NCBI GenBank assembly: GCA_963674955.2 | Contig: CAXXKR010000004.1 | Span: 1,116,001 to 1,180,000 of the forward strand | Direction: 5' to 3' | Length of the DNA: 64,000 bases | DNA from: G963674955 sp963674955 | GTDB taxonomy: Bacteria; Desulfobacterota; Desulfovibrionia; Desulfovibrionales; Desulfovibrionaceae | Shown: positions 46,556 through 57,331 of the stretch, piece after piece | Layout of the letters: each line of letters starts with the position of its first letter | How positions within the stretch are numbered: the stretch's first letter is position 1 | Made by a program: the position numbers and the translations under genes | Notes under the pieces: model-generated | What the model saw: the letters and a program-made list of their open reading frames with translations, nothing else | The model's database searches: none | What the model was told of the DNA's origin: nothing

Positions 46556-47119
46556 CTATTCCTCTTGATTTGCGCAGCCGCGCATTTTCTTGATCGTTTC
46601 TATCTTGTTCTTATACCCGGATCGAATTTTTGTCAGCATATCGCGCATATCCGCCGCGGCATAGTCCGGGAACGTCCACGGGAACTCGACCCAATCGCCG
46701 CCCGTATACATCAGGGTAAGGTCGGCCCAGACCCCTCCGCCCTGATAAATCCTGTGAGTGAAATTCTTGCCCGAAGCCAAAACCACCCTCTCCAGGGTCA
46801 CAAGACCAGGATCGAGATTGAAAAGCCGCCTGCCTTCAAATGTGTGCTCCATTTCCAGTTCCACGGCGAAAAGCTTGGCGTCCCTGAGCCGGTCCAGAGG
46901 CCAAAGGCGCTCAAAGCAAAGAATCCGCCTGATCAAGGGGGTTCCGAATTCCTGTTCATAGTAGCCGGTATGGTCGAAAGGCATTTCAGGGGATATGGAT
47001 TCCAGCGGACCGAAACATTCCTCCAGTCGGCCCTGCAATCCGGGCCAGAAACGGTCCCATGCGGAAGACAGAATCGACAGGATCAGCTGTCCGGGATCCG
47101 CCTCTTTCAGCCTACTCAT
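46556..47119 (-). CDS. DUF4416-family protein
   Basis: About 187 residues from the ATG at 47119, which sits inside the last 8 bases of the MtaB gene with GGCGGGG upstream. The conserved core FGPLESISPEMPFDHTGYYEQEFG, LRDAKLFAVELEMEHTFEGRRLFNLDPGLVTLERVVLASGKNFTHRIY and DLTLMYTGGDWVEFPWTFPDYA matches the uncharacterised DUF4416 family. No catalytic motif is evident. It is cotranscribed with mnmA and mtaB upstream. Confidence 0.8.
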   Translation of the reverse strand: MSRLKEADPGQLILSILSSAWDRFWPGLQGRLEECFGPLESISPEMPFDHTGYYEQEFGTPLIRRILCFERLWPLDRLRDAKLFAVELEMEHTFEGRRLFNLDPGLVTLERVVLASGKNFTHRIYQGGGVWADLTLMYTGGDWVEFPWTFPDYAAADMRDMLTKIRSGYKNKIETIKKMRGCANQEE

Positions 47120-48365
47120 GCCCCGCCTCCGAATCCTCAACAACCTCGACGACGCCCCTGTCCAGGCCCACTGGCCTCGCAACCGCCAAAGCCTTTGCCC
47201 CGACTGGCGCACCTCCAACGAACCTGCACGGAGCGTAATACTCGCAAACCCCTTTTCCCGAAGCGTCCTGCACAAGGACGTTCAATCTGGGCAGTCCGCT
47301 CAGCTTCCTGAAAAAAGAACGCTTCTTGCTGGCCACGAGCGAACGCAGCTTCTTGGCCCGGGCAACCTTTATCTCTTCCTCCACCTGTCCGTCCATGTCC
47401 GCCGCCCTGGTGCCGGGCCTGGGAGAATAGGGAAAGACATGGGCGTATGTCAGCGGCAGTTCTTGGCACAGGTCATAAGTGTTTCCGTAATGTTCTCCGC
47501 TTTCTCCGGGAAAGCCCACCAGCAGGTCCGCGCCAAGGCCGAAAATCGGCCAGATTCCCGCAAGCTCGTGCAGGAAGTCCGCGATGAGCGTCGGGTCGTA
47601 ATGTCCACGACCCATGCGCCTCAGAACGTTTCTGTCCCCGCTTTGCAGGGAAAGGTGCAAATGCGGACAGACCAGAGAGGAGGAACCAAGCACGTCCAGT
47701 GCCTTGGCGTCCAGCTGTCCGGGTTCCAGCGAGCTTAAGCGCAAGCGCATCCGTCCCGCCCATTGCGGAGCCAACTCTCTTTCAAGAAAATCAATCAAAT
47801 CCCAAAAATCATAGTAGGTTGGGAAGTCGCGCCCGTAATGACGCAGGTTTATGCCGCTTAAAATCATCTCGCGGAATCCACCGGCCAGAAGCCTTTTCAT
47901 CTCAGCCAGAATATCGGCGGCCTCCCTGCTCCTGCTGGGGCCGCGCGTGACCGGAACGATGCAGAAGGCGCAACGGTGGGAGCAGCCGTCCTGGACCTTG
48001 ACCACGGCCCTGGCGCGGTCGTAGCCGCTGATGAACAGTCCGCCCGAGGCAAGTTCGGACTTGCTTTCCTGGGGAACGACCCTGGTGACGCCCGGCAGTC
48101 CGCGTATCTCCTCATCAAGAATCTGGGCGGCGCAACCCGTCACGACAATTCCGGCCGAAGGATTCTCGCGGTGCAGCTTGCGAACCATGCGCCGCAAATC
48201 CCGGACCGCGTTGGCCGTGACCGCGCAGGAATTTATAAGAATTGTGTCCACGTCTCCGGGAAAAAAGGAGCGCTCCGCACCTTTCTTTTCCCAGGCTTCG
48301 CAGATGGCCTGGGTCTCGTACTGGTTGATCTTGCAACCCATTGTCGCGGCGAAGAATCTGTTCAT
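47112..48365 (-). CDS. mtaB: MiaB-like tRNA methylthiotransferase, MtaB type
   Basis: About 417 residues from the ATG at 48365, which overlaps the mnmA stop by 4 bases. The N-terminal UPF0004 domain has its three cysteines in TMGCKINQYETQ, NSCAVTANA and VTGCAAQ. The radical-SAM cluster motif is GCSHRCAFCIVP (CxxxCxxC), followed by ADLLVGFPGESGEHYGNTY and HVFPYSPRPGTRAADM; a short TRAM-like tail may be present. MtaB makes ms2t6A37 in tRNA. Being next to mnmA (s2U34) gives a two-gene tRNA-thiolation unit. Confidence 0.88.
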   Translation of the reverse strand: MNRFFAATMGCKINQYETQAICEAWEKKGAERSFFPGDVDTILINSCAVTANAVRDLRRMVRKLHRENPSAGIVVTGCAAQILDEEIRGLPGVTRVVPQESKSELASGGLFISGYDRARAVVKVQDGCSHRCAFCIVPVTRGPSRSREAADILAEMKRLLAGGFREMILSGINLRHYGRDFPTYYDFWDLIDFLERELAPQWAGRMRLRLSSLEPGQLDAKALDVLGSSSLVCPHLHLSLQSGDRNVLRRMGRGHYDPTLIADFLHELAGIWPIFGLGADLLVGFPGESGEHYGNTYDLCQELPLTYAHVFPYSPRPGTRAADMDGQVEEEIKVARAKKLRSLVASKKRSFFRKLSGLPRLNVLVQDASGKGVCEYYAPCRFVGGAPVGAKALAVARPVGLDRGVVEVVEDSEAGHE

Positions 48366-49399
48366 GACTCGATGACGCCGCCTCCCAGCACCAGGCCGTC
48401 GCTGGAGTAGATTGCGGCCACCTGCCCCGGAGTGGGCTTGGCATGGGGTTCCAGAAACAAAAGTTCCAATTCGTCTCCGCGAGCCAAAAAACGGGAAGGC
48501 TTGGCCTGTTGGCGATATCTGGTCTGGACCATGACCTCTTCCGGCCACTTATCAGGCGACACCAGATAATTCATCCTGCGAGCCAGACAGCCTTCGGTCG
48601 CCAACTCATGGCCCGGGCCCACAACGAGGACATTGCGCTCCACGTCCTTGTCCAGGACGTAGAGAGGCTCGCTGTATGCTATGCCCAGCCCCTTGCGCTG
48701 CCCCTGGGTGTGACGCCAAAGTCCGTCATGCCTTCCCAACACGGTTCCGTCGGAAAGCTCGATGTTTCCGCCTCCGGGCAAGGACAGGCCTGATTCCAAC
48801 AGAAACTTCCTGTAGTCGTCGTCCGGCACGAAACATATTTCCTGGCTTTCAGAAGAATGGACCGGCTCAAGGCCCAGCTCCGACAGGAAGGCCGGGGTAT
48901 CATTCTTGAATCTGCCGCCCAGTGGAAAATCAGCCCTCTCAAGGCGATCCCTGGGCACGAGGGAAAGGAAATAACTCTGGTCCTTGACCGGGTCCGCGCC
49001 CCTTTGCAGGGTCGGACCCCACTGCCCGTGTTCGGCCATGCGCACGTAATGGCCGGTGGCCAGACGGTCCGCTCCAAGTCCGTTGACACGGTCCAAGAGG
49101 ATGCCGAATTTGATGCGCGGGTTGCACCAGGCGCAGGGATTGGGGGTCAGGCCGGAGGCATAGGCCCTGACAAAAGGGGTCACCACCTCCCTCTGGAACT
49201 CGCGGCGCAGGTCAAGGACCTCGAAATCAACATCAAGGGTCCGACATTGCCTTTCAAGGGCGGCAAGCACTTCGCCGTCTTGAGGCCCTGGCGGGAGAAA
49301 CAGGCCGTGCACCGCCAGCAGGTCTCGCCCCTGCCCCTTGAGCAGGGCCAGCGCCAGGAGACTGTCCATCCCTCCGCTCACGGCGACCGCTGTCTTCAT
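48362..49399 (-). CDS. mnmA: tRNA-specific 2-thiouridylase
   Basis: MnmA (345 residues) thiolates U34 of Glu/Gln/Lys tRNAs. The PP-loop is AVAVSGGMDSLLALALLK, where most MnmAs have SGGVDS. The nucleophilic cysteine lies in GLTPNPCAWCNPRIKFG and the second cysteine in SSESQEICFVPDDDY; GHYVRM and RHTQGQRKGLGIA are also conserved. The sequence is somewhat divergent but all key residues are present. It is translationally coupled to mtaB by a 4-base overlap. Confidence 0.93.
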   Translation of the reverse strand: MKTAVAVSGGMDSLLALALLKGQGRDLLAVHGLFLPPGPQDGEVLAALERQCRTLDVDFEVLDLRREFQREVVTPFVRAYASGLTPNPCAWCNPRIKFGILLDRVNGLGADRLATGHYVRMAEHGQWGPTLQRGADPVKDQSYFLSLVPRDRLERADFPLGGRFKNDTPAFLSELGLEPVHSSESQEICFVPDDDYRKFLLESGLSLPGGGNIELSDGTVLGRHDGLWRHTQGQRKGLGIAYSEPLYVLDKDVERNVLVVGPGHELATEGCLARRMNYLVSPDKWPEEVMVQTRYRQQAKPSRFLARGDELELLFLEPHAKPTPGQVAAIYSSDGLVLGGGVIES

Positions 49400-49468
49400 A
49401 ATCCAACACCTTTTCCGGCAGCGACCGTACCCGGCTGCATGCCCCGCATTCCGGTCCGAAGTCCGGAC

Positions 49469-50935
49469 CTAAAGCCCGGACGGAGACCCAATCTTGGGCA
49501 GTCCACCTTCCAGCACGTTGGCCACGGAAAGCATCATGGCCTCGCTGAATGCCGGACCCATCAGCTGCAATCCAACAGGCATCCCGGTCTCGCCGCCAAG
49601 GCCCACCGGCAGGCTCAGGCCAGGCAGCCCGGCGAGGTTGGCCGAAATGGTAAAAACATCCATAAGATACATCTGAAGCGGATCGGAAGTTATTTCGCCT
49701 TTTCTAAAGGCCGTGGTCGGGCAGACCGGACCGGCTATGAGGTCGCACTGGGAAAAAGCCTGGTCAAAATCGCGGCGCATCAGGGCGCGGGCCTGGGCCG
49801 CCTTGCGGTAATAAGCATCGTAGTAACCGGCCGAAAGCACGTAGGAGCCGATGACGATCCTGCGCTGCACCTCTTCGCCGAAGCCCTCGGTGCGGCTTTT
49901 GGTGTACATGTCGACAAGCTCGTCGGCGTCCCTGTTGCGATGGCCGTAGCGCACCCCGTCGAAGCGGGCCAGGTTGGAGCTGGCCTCGGCCATGGCTATG
50001 ATGTAGTAGGCCGCGATGGCGTATTCGGTCATTTTCAGGGAAACGGGCCTTATTTCCGCGCCCAGTTCCCTGGCCTTCTCAACGGCGGCGCGGCAGGCCT
50101 CGCCCACTTCCCGGGACAGGCCTTCGCCCCAATACTCTTCGGGCAGGCTGATGGTCACGCCCTTGAGATCCTTTCGTCCGGACAGGGCTTCCAGATAATC
50201 CGGCACCTCCCTGTCAACCGAGGTGGAATCCTTTTCATCATGCCCGGCAATGGCCTGGAGCATTAGCGCGGCGTCCTCCACGTTGCGAGTCATGGGCCCG
50301 ATCTGGTCCAATGAGGAGCCGTAGGCCACAAGCCCGAACCTGGAAACGCGGCCGTAGCTGGGCTTGAGCCCGACAATGCCGCAAAAGGACGCTGGCAGGC
50401 GGATGGAACCGCCGGTGTCGGTGCCCAATGCGCCGAAGCACTGCTGAGCGGCAACCGTGGCGCCGGACCCGCCGCTTGATCCGCCCGGAACTCTGCTCGT
50501 ATTCCAGGGGTTGGCCGTGGCGAAAAACGCCGAGTTCTCAGTGCTGGAGCCCATTGCGAACTCGTCCATGTTGGCCTTGCCGATAATCACGGCTCCGGCC
50601 TCACGCAATCTGGTCACGCAATCGGCATCGTAACAGGGAACGAAATTTTCCAGCATCCTGGAGGCGCAGGTGGTGGTCACGCCCTTGGTTGCCAAAAGGT
50701 CTTTCACTACAATGGGCACTCCCCACAAGGGCTTGTCCCTATCCGGACCTGATTTGTCCATCTCCCTGGCAAGCCTGATGGATTCCTCGGCCTGGACGCT
50801 TATCAGGGCCTTGATCTCCGGTTCCGTGGCCTGGACGCGATCCAGGCAGGACTTGACCGTTTCCTCGGCACCCACCTGCCCGTCGGCCAGAAGGCCGCGA
50901 ATTTCGGACAATGATTTTGCATATAGTTCGGACAT
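49469..50935 (-). CDS. gatA: Glutamyl-tRNA(Gln) amidotransferase subunit A
   Basis: GatA (488 residues) is the amidase subunit that supplies ammonia for Gln-tRNA and/or Asn-tRNA formation. The Ser-cisSer-Lys triad is visible: VVKDLLATKGVTTTCAS supplies the lysine, and GSSGGSGATVAAQQCFGALGTDTGGSIRLPAS both serines. The C-terminal GPVCPTTAF segment fits. It lies 16 bases after gatC; gatB is not in this window. Presence of GatCA implies that the host uses indirect aminoacylation. Confidence 0.97.
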   Translation of the reverse strand: MSELYAKSLSEIRGLLADGQVGAEETVKSCLDRVQATEPEIKALISVQAEESIRLAREMDKSGPDRDKPLWGVPIVVKDLLATKGVTTTCASRMLENFVPCYDADCVTRLREAGAVIIGKANMDEFAMGSSTENSAFFATANPWNTSRVPGGSSGGSGATVAAQQCFGALGTDTGGSIRLPASFCGIVGLKPSYGRVSRFGLVAYGSSLDQIGPMTRNVEDAALMLQAIAGHDEKDSTSVDREVPDYLEALSGRKDLKGVTISLPEEYWGEGLSREVGEACRAAVEKARELGAEIRPVSLKMTEYAIAAYYIIAMAEASSNLARFDGVRYGHRNRDADELVDMYTKSRTEGFGEEVQRRIVIGSYVLSAGYYDAYYRKAAQARALMRRDFDQAFSQCDLIAGPVCPTTAFRKGEITSDPLQMYLMDVFTISANLAGLPGLSLPVGLGGETGMPVGLQLMGPAFSEAMMLSVANVLEGGLPKIGSPSGL

Positions 50936-50951
50936 GACTCTTCCGGAAAGT

Positions 50952-51236
50952 TTATACTATTTTAGGAACGATGAAGAACCGGCCATCGCCTTCCGGCGCG
51001 TTGGACAGGACCTCGTCGCGTGAATAATCCTTGCGCGCCTCGTCCTTGCGCATCACTGTGCAGTGTTCCACGGGGCTGTAGATGGGCTCCACGTCGGCGG
51101 TGTCCAGTTCGCCCAACTTGTCCATGTAGCCAAGTATGTCGTTGAACTGCTCCGCGAACTGCACCAGCTTTTCAGGCACCAGGTCCAGTCTGGCCAGCCT
51201 GGCGACCTTTGCCACTTCGTCCGGACTGAGTTTCAT
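50952..51236 (-). CDS. gatC: Glutamyl-tRNA(Gln) amidotransferase subunit C
   Basis: A 94-residue GatC that braces GatA. The family pattern VAKVARLARLDLVPEKLVQFAEQFNDILGYMDKL and DVEPIYSPVEH is complete. It is the first gene of gatCA, 23 bases after the LpoA-like gene. Confidence 0.95.
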   Translation of the reverse strand: MKLSPDEVAKVARLARLDLVPEKLVQFAEQFNDILGYMDKLGELDTADVEPIYSPVEHCTVMRKDEARKDYSRDEVLSNAPEGDGRFFIVPKIV

Positions 51237-51259
51237 CCATATTCTCCTTTAACCCGGCC

Positions 51260-53287
51260 TTATTGTCCGGCCTTGGCCTTTGTCTTCATTTCCTGTTTGT
51301 AGGCTTCCATGCGTTTCTCTCGGCGGGCGGTGGCCTTTTGCCTGAGGGCCGACAAATGGGCGGCGTCGGTCAATTCCTTGCCGTCCGCCGTGGGGGTGAA
51401 CAGGTAAAGCTTCTGCGCCGCCCTGCCGTTCAAGTCCCAGGAAAGAGGAGCCATGCTGAATTCCATATCCTGGGCCTCGGCTATCCTGGCATTGACTTCC
51501 GCAGGGCTCCAGCCATTCTCGAGCGGCCCGAACCTGCTAATGAAGCTGACGAAATCGAAGCCCAGGGCCACCCAGAAATCAGGCTCGCCCAGCCCGGACG
51601 CGGTCAGGTCCGCTTCAAGGCTGGATGCGCCTGGACTGGCGGGCCACCAAGCTCCCGGACATGCGGCAAGACGAAAATAATTGGACTCGATGTCCCTTGT
51701 TTCGTCCAAAGCCCGGCTCCAGAGTTCAGGTCCGAGAAAAATCAATTGATTGCCCTCGTAGAAAAAAAAGTTCGAAACCAGGAGCTGTGCCTGGGACCAG
51801 CCGTCGGGCAGGAAAACGGCTCCAAACCTGGGCAGGGGCAGGGGAATGTCCTTGTTGTCCCTGAAATTGTCGGGCACCTGCAACAGCTTGGCCACGCTCT
51901 TGCCCCACTGGGGATGGTCGCCGGGAGGATATACGCCGACGCCCGCGACCTGTCCGCCGCGGCTCTTGACCTCTGCGTTGAACATCCCGGCCATGCTCTT
52001 GCCGAATTTCTCGTCGGGATAGAGAACGGCAAAAGAGTCCACGCCCAACTGGTCCATGCTCAAATCCACAAGGGCGCGAACCTGATCCTCGGGGCTGGAA
52101 AAAAACCTCCAGGCCTCGCGCCCCTCCTCCTTGTCGCCCAGGGTGGGCATGAAGGTGAAGAAAACGCGTTCCGACAGGACGGAATGCTCCTGAATCTCCT
52201 TGAAGGAATCGACCCGCAAGGGTCCGCCCACAAGCCTGAAATTGGGAGGCAGCCGGTCAAGCCTTTCCACCCAGCCCTGGGCCTCGGTGTTGATGACCAG
52301 AAGCTCCATCTCCACGCCCATGTTGGCGAGCTTCCACTGGGCCACGCCCGCACCCCGGATTATGCGCTTGGCAATGTCCTGGTAGCGGCCGGTCAGGGGC
52401 AGGGCCAGGGCGACTCCCACTGCGGGATGGCCTTTGGTCCGCTCCAGGTTGGCCAGGATTTCGCCCAGGAAGGTCTTGTCCACCATGTCGGCTTCGGCCA
52501 CCAGGACGCGCATCGTCTTCCAGGCCTCGTTCCATTCCTTCTCATCCAGGGAGTTGCGCTTGGCCTGCTCGAAGAGAACCAGGGCGTTGGGGAAACGGGT
52601 GCGGTTCACGCCTTCCGCCGCCCTTGCGAGGCTGTCCAGCGCTCCGTCATCGTATCCCTCGATACGCTTGAAAAACTCCTGCTCGAAAGAGGCCTTTCCG
52701 CCCGTGTCCGGGGCATCGGAATAAAACGCGGCCGGGATATCCAGAGCCTGCGCCTCCTTGCCCTTGTCCGTGTAAAGCTCGGAAACGAGAATCGCCGACC
52801 AGTATCTGATCTTCCAGGGTATTTCCCGGTTGGACCTGAGCCAGTCGAGATGGTTGTCGAGTTCGTTGAATTTCCTGAGGGCGCTCAGATCCTTGATGTA
52901 AAGCTCGTGCCAGAGCCATTGGTTCATGACGCCGGCATCCTCTTTCGCCCAATTGTCCAGAACCGTCTTGGACTGAAGGAAATGACCGGCCTCGTATGCG
53001 CTCCAGGCCAGCCGAACAGTGGCCACCGGTCGCGTTTCAGGGGCCAAGTCCGCACGCTCCACCAGCCTGCCGTAGTAAAGCTCGCTTCTGGTGTACTGCT
53101 TCTCATTCCAGGCCTGATCCGCCTCGGCGATCAACTCCTGGGTACTGAGAAGATTCACGGCCTCAAGTTCAGCCGCGCTAAAGCCCGGCCCCTTGGCGGC
53201 GCAACCGGCCACAAAGGCCACAAGGATAGCCACGGCAAGCATCCTCGCCAACCAAAACGCGTATTCTTTGCGATATTCGACAAACAT
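51260..53287 (-). CDS. LpoA/LppC-type penicillin-binding-protein activator-like lipoprotein
   Basis: About 675 residues from the ATG at 53287. The N-terminus is a lipoprotein signal with lipobox FVAGC (cysteine at residue 29), so it is membrane anchored, probably in the outer membrane. Residues ~40-300 are TPR-like helices (ELYYGRLVERADLAPETRP). From ~315 there is a type I periplasmic-binding-protein fold starting VGVALALPLTGRYQDIAKRIIRGA. This two-part layout matches LpoA, which activates PBP1A in enterobacteria; outside that group function is unproven. It is closed upstream by the dnaK terminator. Confidence 0.78.
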   Translation of the reverse strand: MFVEYRKEYAFWLARMLAVAILVAFVAGCAAKGPGFSAAELEAVNLLSTQELIAEADQAWNEKQYTRSELYYGRLVERADLAPETRPVATVRLAWSAYEAGHFLQSKTVLDNWAKEDAGVMNQWLWHELYIKDLSALRKFNELDNHLDWLRSNREIPWKIRYWSAILVSELYTDKGKEAQALDIPAAFYSDAPDTGGKASFEQEFFKRIEGYDDGALDSLARAAEGVNRTRFPNALVLFEQAKRNSLDEKEWNEAWKTMRVLVAEADMVDKTFLGEILANLERTKGHPAVGVALALPLTGRYQDIAKRIIRGAGVAQWKLANMGVEMELLVINTEAQGWVERLDRLPPNFRLVGGPLRVDSFKEIQEHSVLSERVFFTFMPTLGDKEEGREAWRFFSSPEDQVRALVDLSMDQLGVDSFAVLYPDEKFGKSMAGMFNAEVKSRGGQVAGVGVYPPGDHPQWGKSVAKLLQVPDNFRDNKDIPLPLPRFGAVFLPDGWSQAQLLVSNFFFYEGNQLIFLGPELWSRALDETRDIESNYFRLAACPGAWWPASPGASSLEADLTASGLGEPDFWVALGFDFVSFISRFGPLENGWSPAEVNARIAEAQDMEFSMAPLSWDLNGRAAQKLYLFTPTADGKELTDAAHLSALRQKATARREKRMEAYKQEMKTKAKAGQ

Positions 53288-53326
53288 TGCTAAATTCCCG
53301 TTCAAGGATTCAGGCAGTAAAAATAA

Positions 53327-53357
53327 AGCCCGGCCCGCTGAATCAGCGGGCCGGGCT
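53327..53357 (-). terminator. Intrinsic terminator of dnaK
   Basis: AGCCCGGCCCGCTGA and TCAGCGGGCCGGGCT pair almost perfectly over 15 bases and are followed on the leftward strand by TTATTTTTA. It lies 37 bases past the dnaK stop and separates the chaperone genes from the LpoA-like operon. Confidence 0.9.
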
Positions 53358-53393
53358 AAATTATACTTGTTGGCCCTACAAGGCAAGTCGGAC

Positions 53394-55307
<1,914 letters not shown>

Positions 55308-55381
55308 TATGTATCCTCCTTGAAAAAACTCGTTATTCCTAACTGTAAGTTCTGTTTACCAATTGTAAAGAGATCAAATTC

Positions 55382-55984
55382 CTATTGTTCCAGCTTGTTG
55401 ACCATGACCTTGGCGGGTCTGAGCAACCGTCCCTTGAGGATGTATCCCTTCTGAACCACCTGGGCCACCTGGCCGTTGGCCATGTTGGGGTCGGAAGCCA
55501 CGCCAAGGGCTTCATGATACTGGGGGTTGAATTCCTCGCCTTCAACGCCCGCCGGTTCCAGGCCGTGCTTCTTCATGGTGTCCAAAAAAATCTTTCTGGT
55601 CATGTCCACGCCGACCACGAAATCCTTGCACAATTCAAGCCCCTCGGCATGAGCCAGGGCCAAGTCGAGATTGTCCAGGACCGGCAAAAAATCGGCCAGA
55701 ACGGATTCTCCGGCGTACTTCCGGATATCGTCCGCTTCCTTGCACAGCCGCTTCTTGAGATTCTCGCTGTCGGCCAGAAGCCTGAGTTTGAACTCCTCCG
55801 CCTCCTTGCCAACCTCGCAGAGAGGGCAGACATGCTCCTTGCAAAGGGCCGTCAATTCCTCTTCGGTAAGGGAGAGCTCGTCGGACTCGCTGTCTCCGAC
55901 CTCTTCCACGGCTTCGTCCTCGTCCGAGGCCACGGCCGCTTCAAGGGATTCTTCTTTGTACATTTCGTTCTTATCGACAGACAT
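55382..55984 (-). CDS. grpE: Nucleotide exchange factor GrpE
   Basis: GrpE (200 residues) releases ADP from DnaK. The acidic N-terminal ~45 residues, long coiled coil (FKLRLLADSENLKKRLCKEADDIRKYAGESVLADFLPVLDNLDLAL) and beta-wing domain (GLEPAGVEGEEFNPQYHEALGV) are canonical. Unusual is a cysteine/histidine cluster just before the coiled coil: C48, H51, C53 and C56, plus C81 further on. Zinc or redox sensing are possible. dnaK follows after 75 bases; hrcA is not adjacent. Confidence 0.95.
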   Translation of the reverse strand: MSVDKNEMYKEESLEAAVASDEDEAVEEVGDSESDELSLTEEELTALCKEHVCPLCEVGKEAEEFKLRLLADSENLKKRLCKEADDIRKYAGESVLADFLPVLDNLDLALAHAEGLELCKDFVVGVDMTRKIFLDTMKKHGLEPAGVEGEEFNPQYHEALGVASDPNMANGQVAQVVQKGYILKGRLLRPAKVMVNKLEQ

Positions 55985-56027
55985 TTGGTATCAATCCTCA
56001 ATGCAATCTATTTTTTCCTGCACACAC

Positions 56028-56054
56028 TGGTAAGCACTGAAAAGACAAAGTCAA
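56028..56054 (-). promoter_or_regulatory. Candidate promoter of grpE-dnaK
   Basis: TTGACT (56049-56054) with a TTACCA-like -10 at 56028-56033 and a 15-base spacer. The same GCTTGACTT block occurs upstream of cbpA (61375-61380). Neither has a convincing heat-shock (CCCCATnT) -10, and no CIRCE element is present. Confidence 0.3.
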
Positions 56055-56082
56055 GCAAACCGGAACCCTCTGAAAACTATTT

Positions 56083-57288
56083 TTACAGCCGGAACTCGCC
56101 GCTCTCATAAACGAGCCTGTGCCTTCCACCGGGCAGCAGGGCGCTGACCCGCTTGGGTTCGGTGTTCACGAAATCCCAATGCAGGGCCGAGCTGTTCAGG
56201 CCCAGTTCGGCCTCCATGGCCGAGGTCAAAATTTCCGGAGGTCCGGTATAGCTTTCCACGGCCGAAGCGCCCAGGGCCAGATGGCAGTTGCCGTTCTCGC
56301 CGCCGAAGTTCTCGTCCAGCAGGGTATGGGCCATGAACTGGTCCACCCTGGAAATCCTCTTGTCCGTGAGGGAAAACTCGCCCACCCTTCTCGCGCCGGA
56401 ATCGGAATAAAGCTGATTCTGCAAAAACACTGCTCCCTTTTCCGCCTCGGCCCGCACGGCCACGCCATCGTAGAATTCAAGGCGAACGCCATGAACGAGC
56501 CTGCCGTAAAGTATTGACGGCTGGTCGGCATAATATACCCCGCGCGTCCTGCGGCAGTCCGGGGCGATGTAGAGCTCGTAACCGGGCACGTTCACCCCGT
56601 TGAATCCCACGAATCGCCGGTCCCGGCCAGTCTCCACGGTCAAATCCATATTTTCCGACTCGAGGTGAAAGCCGCTAGCCTCAAGGCCGTCCAGTTCAAG
56701 GGCCAAAGCGTCCACCTCACCCTTGATGCGACGCCATTCGCGCAGGGGATCGGACATGTTCAGGTAGCAGGCCCGTTCAAGCAGCCGGGCGTATTCTTCA
56801 AGGCCGACACCTGCGGCACGGGCCAGGGCCTCGGTGGGATAAAGGCAGGTGGTCCAGCCAAGCTTGCCCAACCGCCTGCGCCTCTCCAGTATGCCCATCA
56901 AAGGACGGGCCGCAGCCCTGCCCTCGGCGATGGTCCGAGGGTCCGCATCCTGAAGATGGCCGAGGTCCGAGGGAGCCAGAATGGTCACCACGCCTGCTGT
57001 TTCGCCGTAAAGGGCTTCCAGGCCGGGCATCTGGGCCACCAGCTGTCCGAAGCTGGAGTTGCGGAACAGGTCGGCTTCCATTGCCGGGGTCGGATTGGCC
57101 AGGGCGAAGGGGTGCATGTGGCCGCTTATGAGCCGCGAATAAACCGCCTCGGCCAGGGGCGCGGCCTGAATGTCGTAGCGGATGAGAACCGTGTCCCCGT
57201 TCCTGAACGGCTTGCGGCGGGAAACGCCGAGAGACCAGAACAGAACGTCCGCGTAGTTCTCCAGATCGACTTCAGACATCAGACCCAT
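56083..57288 (-). CDS. M29-type metallo-aminopeptidase-like protein
   Basis: About 401 residues from the ATG at 57288, set by GGGAG six bases upstream and by the clpB terminator that lies just before it. Metal-ligand motifs of thermophilic aminopeptidases (M29) appear as FNGVNVPGYELYIAPDC, HGVRLEFYDGV, AHTLLDEN, NCHLALGASAVESY and SSALHWDFV (HxD). The N-terminal region is Rossmann-like. Substrate preference is unknown. It lies between the two chaperone units, on the same strand. Confidence 0.82.
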   Translation of the reverse strand: MGLMSEVDLENYADVLFWSLGVSRRKPFRNGDTVLIRYDIQAAPLAEAVYSRLISGHMHPFALANPTPAMEADLFRNSSFGQLVAQMPGLEALYGETAGVVTILAPSDLGHLQDADPRTIAEGRAAARPLMGILERRRRLGKLGWTTCLYPTEALARAAGVGLEEYARLLERACYLNMSDPLREWRRIKGEVDALALELDGLEASGFHLESENMDLTVETGRDRRFVGFNGVNVPGYELYIAPDCRRTRGVYYADQPSILYGRLVHGVRLEFYDGVAVRAEAEKGAVFLQNQLYSDSGARRVGEFSLTDKRISRVDQFMAHTLLDENFGGENGNCHLALGASAVESYTGPPEILTSAMEAELGLNSSALHWDFVNTEPKRVSALLPGGRHRLVYESGEFRL

Positions 57289-57299
57289 TCGCTTCTCCC

Positions 57300-57329
57300 A
57301 AAAAAACCCCCGCTTGGCGGGGGCTTGAT
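57300..57329 (-). terminator. Intrinsic terminator of clpB
   Basis: AGCCCCCGCCAAGCGGGGG followed by TTTTTTT on the leftward transcript forms a short strong terminator directly after the clpB stop and before the aminopeptidase ribosome binding site. Confidence 0.9.
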
Positions 57330-57331
57330 AC

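Noticed and set aside
51263..53293. 676-residue open frame opposite the LpoA-like gene
   Set aside because: Composition is typical of a shadow (glycine, histidine, leucine, alanine rich) and no family is recognisable; the opposite strand has a lipoprotein signal and clear folds.
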